Origin: Hydrogenophaga sp.
Lineage (GTDB): Bacteria; Pseudomonadota; Gammaproteobacteria; Burkholderiales; Burkholderiaceae_C
DNA length: 14,678 nucleotides
Assembly: GCA_030684755.1 (NCBI GenBank)
Contig: JAUXXN010000144.1
Coordinates: 1-14,678, forward strand
Direction of reading: 5' to 3'
Shown here: positions 6,050 through 13,260 of the stretch, in pieces
Layout: each line of letters opens with the position of its first letter
Position numbering within the stretch: position 1 is the first letter of the stretch
The notes under the pieces: generated by a model
Databases searched by the model: none
Told to the model about the DNA's origin: nothing
Seen by the model: only the letters and a program-made list of their open reading frames with translations
Program-made: the position numbers and the translations under genes

Positions 6050-7246
6050 ATGTCCAAGCTGTTGATGATCACAATCGAACTGCCCTACCCACCCAGCAGC
6101 GGAGGCAGAATGAAAAGCTGGAACATGCTGAAATTTTTGAGCCAACACTTTGACGTCGGATTGGCCTGCCCAGTCAAGTATGGTACCAAAGAAATTCAGA
6201 CCATGGTGTCTCAAATTCAGCTCAGACATTTCCTGCACGACGCCGTTGAAATACCGAGAAGCGGGAAAACATTGGCGCAGAGTTACTTGCAGGGCATACC
6301 CATCAATGTCTTTCGCTCGCGGTCTGTGGCGCTGAAAAAACAAATCGCTTCCATTGCCCACGAATACGATGTGATCTTGTTAGACCATTACGAATCTGGG
6401 CAATACCTGCCAGAGAACTTTTCCGGCCAGGTAATTTTCCACGCCCACAATGCCACATACCTCATGTGGGAACGTTACGCCCAATCCGACGCCAACCTGC
6501 TGTATCGACTCGTCACTTGGCTTGAGGGAAAACGCGTCAAATCAGCAGAAGTTCAACTTTGCCAGCGTGCCAATCTCGTATTCGCGTCGCCCAACGACAT
6601 CGACTCGCTGGTTGACGCGGGTGCCGAGCGCAAAAAATGCCGGGAAACTTACCACTTGGGCGATGATTCCCAGTTGGCACTGCCTTCCATCCTGTTTAAG
6701 GACACCCAAAAAACGTTGCTCTACATAGGAACACTGAATTGGGAAGCCAATGTAGACGGATTATTGTGGTTTTTTGACAAAGTGTGGCCGCTGGTTGTGG
6801 CCAAGCAACCCGATACCCAGATGCAAGTGGTGGGCAGCAAACCGGACATCAGACTGACCCAAGCTGCGGCACACGACCCACGCATCCAGTTCACCGGGTT
6901 TGTTGAAGACTTGGAACCGCTGTTTCAAGTCTCGCGGCTGTTCCTGGCACCTTTGCGTTTTGGTTCAGGCATCAAAGTTAAAGTCCTCAACGCCATGTGC
7001 CGGGGGTTGCCCACCATCACCACCCCAGTGGGCGCCGAAGGTTTGGCGGCCCAACACATGGAACACTTGTCCATCACAGAAACCGCTGAAGACATGGCAC
7101 GCTCCATCCTCCACCTCATGGAAAACGAATCGGATTGGTTGCGAATTGAGACCCAATCCAGAGCGCTTGTCCGAGAAAAGTACACCTGGAAAAAGGTTCT
7201 GGGTTATATGGTCGACCAGATCAACACCCAACTACAAAAGACATGA
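6050..7246 (+). CDS. Glycosyltransferase family 4 (GT-B fold)
   Basis: The product has 398 residues, normal for GT4 enzymes, which retain anomeric configuration and move a sugar from a nucleotide donor to a lipid-linked acceptor at the cytoplasmic face. The N-terminal half opens with a Rossmann strand and the loop PYPPSSGGR (12-20) typical of the acceptor domain, with HAHN at 131-134. The C-terminal half shows YIGTLNWEANVDGLLWF (225-241) and the donor-site block FGSGIKVKVLNAMCRGLP (304-321) with TTPVGAEGL (324-332). The first Glu of the usual E-x7-E pair is Asn (N314) here; related proteins also carry Asn, so activity is not doubted on this basis. The stop overlaps the next gene's start as ATGA, showing translational coupling. 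Donor sugar cannot be assigned. Confidence 0.88.
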   Translation: MSKLLMITIELPYPPSSGGRMKSWNMLKFLSQHFDVGLACPVKYGTKEIQTMVSQIQLRHFLHDAVEIPRSGKTLAQSYLQGIPINVFRSRSVALKKQIASIAHEYDVILLDHYESGQYLPENFSGQVIFHAHNATYLMWERYAQSDANLLYRLVTWLEGKRVKSAEVQLCQRANLVFASPNDIDSLVDAGAERKKCRETYHLGDDSQLALPSILFKDTQKTLLYIGTLNWEANVDGLLWFFDKVWPLVVAKQPDTQMQVVGSKPDIRLTQAAAHDPRIQFTGFVEDLEPLFQVSRLFLAPLRFGSGIKVKVLNAMCRGLPTITTPVGAEGLAAQHMEHLSITETAEDMARSILHLMENESDWLRIETQSRALVREKYTWKKVLGYMVDQINTQLQKT

Positions 7247-8319
7247 CACCAGCGCACTGCGTGAAAAACGCCGAGAACCCACCGAAGGTCTATATCGTCA
7301 TCCTGAACTGGAACGGATGGAAAGACACCGTCGAGTGTCTGGAGTCTGTGTGCCGCCTGGATTACGGGCATGTCCAAGTGGTGGTGTGCGACAACGACTC
7401 TAGCGACGATTCGCTGACCCACATCCGTGCCTGGGCCGATGGCCAAGCCCCCGTCTTGATCGATGAGAAAAACCCTTTACGACGGCTTTCCTTCCCCAAC
7501 ATACCCAAACCCGTCTCTTACGCTGAGCTTTCTCGCCCAGATGCCGAGGCATCACGCCTTTCCCCTTTGCAAGAACCTCTGATCCTGATTCAAACCGGGG
7601 GTAATCTGGGGTTTGCGGGTGGCAACAACGTTGGTTTGCGCTTCGTTCTCCAACAAGGCGATGCAGCGTATGTCTGGTTGCTGAACAACGACACCGTGGT
7701 CGAGCCTGATGCCTTGTCCACATTGGTTGAACAGTGCATCTCGCAAGCCCAAACAGGCCGCCCCTTCACCAGCGGCAGTCTGGTCTGCTTCTACAGCGAT
7801 CCCGAGGTGATACAGGCGCTTGGAGGCTCTCAGTTCAACGAACGAACGGGCATTGCGAGCCAGACATTGGGCCGTTTCAAACACCGTAGCGAACCTGTTG
7901 ACCACGCACAAGTGGCCCAGTCTTTGCATAACATCACCGGATGCACCTGGTTGCTGCCTATTACGTACTTGCACGACGTAGGTCTGATGGAGGAAAGCTA
8001 TTTCCTCTATTACGAAGAAATTGACTGGACCATGCGAGCGGGACAGCGCTACGGGTTGACCTACGCTCCAGGATCGGTGGTTTACCACAAAGAAGGCAGC
8101 AGCATTGGCTCCAAAACCATTCACCGAGCACCCTCGCTTTTAGCCGAGTACTTCATGACCCGCAGCAAGGTTCGGTTCATGCGCCGATTTTTCCCTTGGC
8201 GCTTGCCTGTGGTTTATGTATTTTCGTTAGCGCAAGCTTTAAATCGAATGAAGCAAGGATTCCCCCAGAATGGGTGGACAATTTTCAGAGCTCTGCTGGG
8301 ATTGGCGCGGAAAAAATAG
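7243..8319 (+). CDS. Glycosyltransferase family 2 (rhamnosyltransferase-like, WbbL group)
   Basis: The product has 358 residues with a GT-A fold. The first strand and loop read IVILNWNGW (18-26), the nucleotide-binding strand VVVCDNDS (46-53), TGGNLGFAGGNNVG (118-131) is the group signature, and LLNNDT (146-151) is the DXD-equivalent metal site. An EEIDW motif near residues 257-261 supplies the likely catalytic base. About 45 residues between the second strand and TGGNLGF form an insert also seen in exopolysaccharide-cluster relatives. It should add one sugar to the growing lipid-linked repeat unit in the cytoplasm. It overlaps the GT4 gene by 4 bp and the polymerase gene begins 9 bp after it, so the three form an operon. 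Rhamnose is a guess from family resemblance. Confidence 0.88.
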   Translation: MTPAHCVKNAENPPKVYIVILNWNGWKDTVECLESVCRLDYGHVQVVVCDNDSSDDSLTHIRAWADGQAPVLIDEKNPLRRLSFPNIPKPVSYAELSRPDAEASRLSPLQEPLILIQTGGNLGFAGGNNVGLRFVLQQGDAAYVWLLNNDTVVEPDALSTLVEQCISQAQTGRPFTSGSLVCFYSDPEVIQALGGSQFNERTGIASQTLGRFKHRSEPVDHAQVAQSLHNITGCTWLLPITYLHDVGLMEESYFLYYEEIDWTMRAGQRYGLTYAPGSVVYHKEGSSIGSKTIHRAPSLLAEYFMTRSKVRFMRRFFPWRLPVVYVFSLAQALNRMKQGFPQNGWTIFRALLGLARKK

Positions 8320-8328
8320 CCCATCAAC

Positions 8329-9588
8329 ATGCGTATTACGCTCAAGACGGCGATTTCGATTGCCATATTCATAGCGCTCTACACAGGATTCCAAGGCGGT
8401 CGTTATTTTTTGGCCAACCGGGTACAGGAAATCGGGATTCTGTGCGCCATGGCGCTGTTTGTATACGGCGCCGTCATGACGGCTTTTACCATTAAAAGTA
8501 CCGATTTACGGTGGTCATGGTGGGTCTTTGCGACCCTCTTTTTTTTAGCTTACACTTTTGTTCTACCTGCGCAGCGGTTCTCAGCCAATGCAGGCGTCTC
8601 CATCGTTCCAAGCCTTTTTGCCTCGCGTGAATTTTTGATCGCTTTGTTGTGCCCAGCGTTGTACTTCTTGTACCGCCTAGGATTCGAGGTGGAACGTATT
8701 GAAAAAATTTTTCTGGTAACGCTGGTTGCGTTGATGATCAGCTATATCTTTCACTACTTTAGGATGGATCTGAGAGCCGCCTATTTCTCAACCAACCATG
8801 CAATAGCAGGACTGGTGACTTTTGACCCCTGGCGTGGCTACCGGCTGAAAACGCCGAGTTTTGCCTTCTATCTGTTGTCCGTCTTGGCACCCATGTTCAT
8901 ATTCATGTCTCAAGGTATGACCAACAAAGTCAAGTGGATATTGATGACGGTGCTTCTGGGTTACGTCTGGATATTGGTTTCACAACGTTCCATGGCCGCA
9001 TCGCTCATTGCAGCTACGTTGGCCTACCATTTTCTATTTGCGAAAAAAGTACGTATTGGACTCTTATTTCTGGTGTTACCCGCTCTCATTATCGCCGTAA
9101 CTGTTGGCGTTAGTTCTGCTGTTGAACATTTGTCCAAGTTAGATCCTGAAACCGATGGAGTACGCTACAAATCAGGCATGATTGCTTGGGAATCGTTTCT
9201 AAACACACCCTTGTTTGGATTCGGTCAACAAAGCAACTCCACCTTGACCGAGCAAAACATTTTTTGGTACAAATTCTTTTCGGCTGACCTTGGATTGATT
9301 GGAATTCTTTTCAAATATGGCGCAGTAGGTGCTGTGGTTTACATTGCATTCAGCATCTTTCTTATCAAGCGAATGATCGTCACCAACTGGATGATCAAGA
9401 AAACCTACGGAAAAATCAATCCTGTGATTTTTTCACTTCTGATTGTATATCTCGCATTCACACTCAATATTCTACTAACGCCAGCATTCACCTACATTCC
9501 AGGAATCACAGCCGGCGCATTTGGAATAGCCTTGACATCCATATGGCGACACAAGCTTGCTCAAGCACCGATCACAATGAAAGACTGA
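8329..9588 (+). CDS. Wzy-like O-antigen/exopolysaccharide polymerase
   Basis: The product has 419 residues and is strongly hydrophobic throughout, with about ten or more membrane segments. A large loop before the last segments carries RYKSGMIAW (279-287) and PLFGFGQQ (294-301), a pattern common in Wzy_C/O-antigen ligase family loops, where the Arg is important. It probably joins repeat units at the periplasmic face of the inner membrane. Wzy and WaaL ligases share this fold; its place with Wzx, Wzz and export genes favours a polymerase. Base composition is markedly AT-rich in its second half (9421-9480 is 21/60 G+C), usual for wzy genes. The Shine-Dalgarno is weak, and the 9-bp gap from the GT2 stop suggests coupled translation. 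It is the last gene of the forward operon. Confidence 0.82.
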   Translation: MRITLKTAISIAIFIALYTGFQGGRYFLANRVQEIGILCAMALFVYGAVMTAFTIKSTDLRWSWWVFATLFFLAYTFVLPAQRFSANAGVSIVPSLFASREFLIALLCPALYFLYRLGFEVERIEKIFLVTLVALMISYIFHYFRMDLRAAYFSTNHAIAGLVTFDPWRGYRLKTPSFAFYLLSVLAPMFIFMSQGMTNKVKWILMTVLLGYVWILVSQRSMAASLIAATLAYHFLFAKKVRIGLLFLVLPALIIAVTVGVSSAVEHLSKLDPETDGVRYKSGMIAWESFLNTPLFGFGQQSNSTLTEQNIFWYKFFSADLGLIGILFKYGAVGAVVYIAFSIFLIKRMIVTNWMIKKTYGKINPVIFSLLIVYLAFTLNILLTPAFTYIPGITAGAFGIALTSIWRHKLAQAPITMKD

Positions 9589-9637
9589 ACTGCTCTCTTG
9601 AAATTAATTCAATACACTTGAAACCACGAATTAGCCA

Positions 9638-10828
9638 TCACACATACAGCTTTAGCTCATTTTTTACAGCCGTCTTGTGCTCCTTCAAAGCAATCAGACC
9701 CTGGATATTGAAATCAGACCGAATCAATTGATGCACTCGGTCTGCGAACTGGGCTGTTTCGTGCAGCGCATAATCCCCAGGCATTAGCCACGAATTCAGA
9801 AAATCTTTGAGTTTTTTCACCTCATTGCAAAACAACGCAGTAGGCTTGTGCCCGAAAGAATAGGTCGTGATTGCACCGTGCAAACTGGTTCCCACATAGG
9901 TTCGCGCTAACGCCAGGCTGGTCATGATGTCCAGAATATGTTCACTGTCTTGGTAGGCGCACGGAATATTTGCCGCCACAGTACGCCGGTACAACGCTTC
10001 CAAAACAACATGGTCTTCATGGTCGGGGGCGCGGCCAATCGGCACAAACATAGGCGCAAGCCCCGTCAACTGGTAGGTCTTGATGATTTCTGATGTCAGT
10101 TCGTCCAGATGACCTTCCAGCAAGCGCTTGGCGCCCTGAAAACTGAAGTATCTATTTTCGTCAAAAGCACCGTGTACCTTGAGTTTGGTTTTCCACTGGC
10201 GAGCCCTGAGTACATCAGGAGTGAAGAACTCAGACATGATGAGTGCTGTGTCAGGAACAAGCGCAGCAGAAACACCGGCTTTGCCCAAGAGTTGTTGGAT
10301 TTCCTTGTCTCTTACAGAAACGCCATCGGTCTGCTTCAGCTCGGCAGCCACACGCTGTACATGCAAATCCGATTTGAACCCCGCACCTCCAACGGCTGTG
10401 AAAAAAACCGAGGCTTCACAATCATTTTTGGATATCACGTAAGGGAACGCATTTTTTTCACCCAACAACCATCGAGCCATGTCATTGGTGCGCACAACGC
10501 CCAACAAGCGCCGAGCCACCCGAGCAGCTTTTAGAAAAACAGTGGAATGCAAATGTGCCACCATCAGCATCCAATCCGCTGAGAGGATGTCACCGCCGCA
10601 CATCACGACAACGTCATCTTGGTTCAGAGGTGAACTCAGCAACTCTTTTACGCTCTTGGTTGCATAGCCACCGTCTTGGGTTAAATCGGCGGCTGTGATG
10701 GCGACATACCGAATTTGATCCCGGGAAATACCGTTCGCCAAGAGCTGCTCGGTGTGCACCAGTGGGAAGAGAATGTCGCCGTAATTGTGGCGATCAAATG
10801 CACCCACCAAATGGTAAGTTTTAGCCAT
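9638..10828 (-). CDS. Polysaccharide pyruvyl transferase family protein
   Basis: The product has 396 residues from the ATG at 10828, which has AAGGA five bases upstream; the in-frame ATG at 10843 is less well placed. The family (CsaB, WcaK, ExoV relatives) has a GT-B-like fold and moves pyruvate from phosphoenolpyruvate onto a sugar, forming a ketal that adds negative charge. Seen here are the N-terminal loop GAFDRHNYGD (9-18), CGGD (77-80), TAVGGAGF (144-151), VSVRDKEIQQLL (170-181), VPDTALI (191-197) and the C-terminal GTSLHGAI (313-320) with GHKPTALF (326-333). It is the last gene of the reverse operon, 25 bp after the flippase gene. Some family members have unclear activity, so the reaction is inferred. 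Confidence 0.82.
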   Translation of the reverse strand: MAKTYHLVGAFDRHNYGDILFPLVHTEQLLANGISRDQIRYVAITAADLTQDGGYATKSVKELLSSPLNQDDVVVMCGGDILSADWMLMVAHLHSTVFLKAARVARRLLGVVRTNDMARWLLGEKNAFPYVISKNDCEASVFFTAVGGAGFKSDLHVQRVAAELKQTDGVSVRDKEIQQLLGKAGVSAALVPDTALIMSEFFTPDVLRARQWKTKLKVHGAFDENRYFSFQGAKRLLEGHLDELTSEIIKTYQLTGLAPMFVPIGRAPDHEDHVVLEALYRRTVAANIPCAYQDSEHILDIMTSLALARTYVGTSLHGAITTYSFGHKPTALFCNEVKKLKDFLNSWLMPGDYALHETAQFADRVHQLIRSDFNIQGLIALKEHKTAVKNELKLYV

Positions 10829-10833
10829 CGTAT

Positions 10834-10838
10834 TCCTT
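10834..10838 (-). promoter_or_regulatory. Shine-Dalgarno fixing the pyruvyl transferase start
   Basis: On the reverse strand AAGGA sits five bases before the ATG at 10828. It would fall inside the coding sequence if the ATG at 10843 were used, so the start MAKTYHL is preferred. Confidence 0.6.
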
Positions 10839-10853
10839 TTCATTAACTAACCG

Positions 10854-12152
10854 TTACCCATTTACATGGCCTGTAGAAGTTTTCATTGAATCCAGGTATT
10901 GGTTAACCATCCACCAAGACATAATATTTTTTAAACCAAGTCCCACGCCGAATCCAATGGCAATGCCCAAAACAGAAAGCTGACTCCCAAATCCAGCCAT
11001 CAGCACCACCATCAACACCGTGGCAACCAATGTGATCCAAAACTCTTCACGCTCTCGGTGAATCATGTTCATCATCAATCCAGCCAAGCCTGTAGACGCG
11101 TATACCAACTGACCCATAGCCATAGCCAACAGAATGTTTCCACCGCTTCTAAAACCTTCCCCAAAAAGACCCATCACCCATTCAGGTGCGGCAATAAAAC
11201 CAACAAAAAGCGGTGCGTACAGTGCCATTGAAAACCACCGCGTTTGCTTCAGGCTAAGTATCAGCGCAGCAGAATCGTAATCTGCGTACTCCTTTGCAAA
11301 ACGGGGTCCATAAATACCGCTGATCACCATCAACAAAGTTATGCATATATTGACAAAACGGTAGGCAATGGCAAACAAGCCCATTTCCTCAGGGCTGGCA
11401 AAACTTGGCAACAACAACAAGGGCATGTTCAAAAAAAGCATGCCCAGCAATGAACTGCCCCACATAGGAAGCATGCTTTTGTTCCAAAGAGAAATGTCTG
11501 TCTTGGGTGTATTGAGAGGGTTTTGAATCCGTGTTGCTTTTATCACATACCCCAACATGATCAAAGAACCCAACAACACAAAGGCGATGTGACTGCCAAT
11601 CACAACTTCCACCGTCAAAGAAGCATCTTGTAGCAAGGCACCCGCACACAACGCTATGAGCAGGAAAGGAATCAACATGCTTTCAATGGCCATGGCCGTG
11701 TTCAGCAAGTCAAGTGCCTTAAGTGTTTCAGACATCAGACGCATCAGCATAAAAGCGATGGCACCGAATGAAGCCCAAACAATCTGATCAATCAATATCC
11801 TATCAAAACCCCACCAAGCAGTGAAAGGTTTTCCCAACAACCAGATCAACAGAACAACCAAGAACCCAGTACCCACCAGCAGAATCGCAATTTTTCGCAG
11901 GTACTCTCGTATGCCCGAAAAATCACCTTTTTTAGCCAATACAGAAACCGTTCGAATGGTATACGTTGCCGAGCCAAATCCAGACAGAGCTGCCAATACA
12001 ACCATCCAGGCTGTATAAAAAGAATAAAATCCAACGCCAGCAATCCCTACCGTCTGGGCAATCAACCAAACGCTCCCGAATTGGAGCACCATGCCTCCGC
12101 CCCTGTTAACCAGCGACCAAAACAATTGAACAATCTTACCAGGGATTTTCAT
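10854..12152 (-). CDS. Wzx-like polysaccharide flippase (MOP superfamily)
   Basis: The product has 432 residues with about 12 hydrophobic segments in two halves, the size and layout of the polysaccharide-transport branch of the MOP superfamily. The N-terminus (LFWSLVNRGGGMVLQFGSVW) and the early GVGFYSFYTAW and FGSATYTIR stretches match the first two helices of Wzx and RfbX proteins. A second-half segment, EMGLFAIAYR, resembles the equivalent helix after the central loop. It should move the undecaprenyl-linked repeat unit from the cytoplasmic to the periplasmic face for polymerisation. The gene lies 28 bp after the chain-length gene and 25 bp before the pyruvyl transferase, so it is within one operon. 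Specific substrate unknown. Confidence 0.85.
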   Translation of the reverse strand: MKIPGKIVQLFWSLVNRGGGMVLQFGSVWLIAQTVGIAGVGFYSFYTAWMVVLAALSGFGSATYTIRTVSVLAKKGDFSGIREYLRKIAILLVGTGFLVVLLIWLLGKPFTAWWGFDRILIDQIVWASFGAIAFMLMRLMSETLKALDLLNTAMAIESMLIPFLLIALCAGALLQDASLTVEVVIGSHIAFVLLGSLIMLGYVIKATRIQNPLNTPKTDISLWNKSMLPMWGSSLLGMLFLNMPLLLLPSFASPEEMGLFAIAYRFVNICITLLMVISGIYGPRFAKEYADYDSAALILSLKQTRWFSMALYAPLFVGFIAAPEWVMGLFGEGFRSGGNILLAMAMGQLVYASTGLAGLMMNMIHREREEFWITLVATVLMVVLMAGFGSQLSVLGIAIGFGVGLGLKNIMSWWMVNQYLDSMKTSTGHVNG

Positions 12153-12180
12153 TTTATCGAGATGCTAAAGCTTGCTCATA

Positions 12181-13260
12181 CTAATCTACCCACTCATTTG
12201 CAGCGTCGGTTTTACTGTCTTTTTTACGTCGAAACCTGTCCAAGATACCTTGACTTCTTGGCTCAATTTTGGGCAAATTGGCCGGGTTGACTTTTGCAGC
12301 ATAAGCACCCAAGCCTTGGCTGATCTTCTTGTATAAAACAGATCCAATAATCAATGTCAAACCTAAAAACATGAAACCCACAAAAGACAAAGCGGCTGTA
12401 AACAACCGTTTGGGTTTCATTTTAAGTAGCGGCGGAACCGCAGGTTGAATTTCCTCTAAAGGGAAAGATTTTCGAGCATTGATCAACGTTTCTGCCGCCA
12501 ATTGAGTTTCCAAAAGCCTAAAGATTGACCGCTGCAACTCTAAATTCTGGATTTCTCGCAAACGTGTTTCCAGATAACTTCGACGGTCAGCCAACTCATC
12601 CAGCGCTAACCCTCTGGCATATAAGTTAAAACGCAAAACAAATTTATTCGCTAATTCAGCAGAAAAAACTGGATCTCTTGTTTTAAAGCTCACCAACAAA
12701 AGGCCTGACTTTTCATCATACTGAATTCCACGCATGCCATCGTTAAATGCTTTAATTGCCACCCTTATATCCGGCCGAAAATCTTCTTTCCATTTCTGAT
12801 TAGTAGCATCCCACTGTTTGAAAAAAATATACGGAAGTAAATTATTTTCTGTGATGAACAGTTCACTGAACCGCGCTGAACGCATGCGAGCCATGATGCG
12901 TTCTCTTTCATTGGCAGCCGCGCTGTTGATCACGAAGTCCCGCTCAAGCAAACCTAAGGTGTCGCCACTGCGGTACTCTTTCGGGGCTACACCCCCGGGC
13001 TTGTCGTCAATATTGATGGCCAATACTGCGGTAGCGAAATAGATGTTGCTTTGCGAAAAGGTCATCGCAAACATCACCATGGCACCCAGAAAAGCAACAG
13101 CGGTCAAGCTGTACTTTCGCCTAAGTACTGCGTGCAGGTACTCAAGCAAATCCACCTCTTGATCGATTCCCCCTGGCAAACGGGATACGGTATCTTTGTC
13201 CATCAACCCAGTGTCGTTGCTAGACGCCTGGGTAACTATAGGCTGGATATCGTTGGTCAT
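12181..13260 (-). CDS. Wzz-like chain-length determinant protein
   Basis: The product has 359 residues from the ATG at 13260, which overlaps the upstream stop as ATGA; the ATG at 13320 lies deep in the previous gene and is rejected. A cytoplasmic N-terminus with DLLEYLHAVLRRKY (37-50) leads to membrane segment 1 (about 52-68). A periplasmic region with predicted helices, including ELADRRSYLETRLREIQ, follows. The proline-rich motif PAVPPLLKMKP (273-283) precedes membrane segment 2 (about 287-309), the hallmark of polysaccharide co-polymerases. A basic cytoplasmic tail of about 50 residues follows, with no Walker motifs, so no fused tyrosine kinase is present. It should set polymer length with the Wzy-like polymerase and contact the export protein encoded just upstream. 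Confidence 0.87.
   Translation of the reverse strand: MTNDIQPIVTQASSNDTGLMDKDTVSRLPGGIDQEVDLLEYLHAVLRRKYSLTAVAFLGAMVMFAMTFSQSNIYFATAVLAINIDDKPGGVAPKEYRSGDTLGLLERDFVINSAAANERERIMARMRSARFSELFITENNLLPYIFFKQWDATNQKWKEDFRPDIRVAIKAFNDGMRGIQYDEKSGLLLVSFKTRDPVFSAELANKFVLRFNLYARGLALDELADRRSYLETRLREIQNLELQRSIFRLLETQLAAETLINARKSFPLEEIQPAVPPLLKMKPKRLFTAALSFVGFMFLGLTLIIGSVLYKKISQGLGAYAAKVNPANLPKIEPRSQGILDRFRRKKDSKTDAANEWVD

Noticed and set aside
5311..6153. A 280-codon forward reading frame opposite the membrane protein
   Set aside because: Its translation is rich in His, Asn and Gln with no domain-like or hydrophobic pattern. It overlaps the well-supported GT4 start, and the opposite strand encodes clear membrane segments.
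6991..6993. Loss of the first Glu of the E-x7-E motif in the GT4 enzyme (Asn instead)
   Set aside because: Asn at this place is common in the relatives I know of this type, so it is not taken as a sign of inactivity.
9599..9613. AT-rich palindrome TTGAAATTAATTCAA at the convergent junction
   Set aside because: Its stem is only five A/T-rich pairs without a T-run, too weak to call a terminator.
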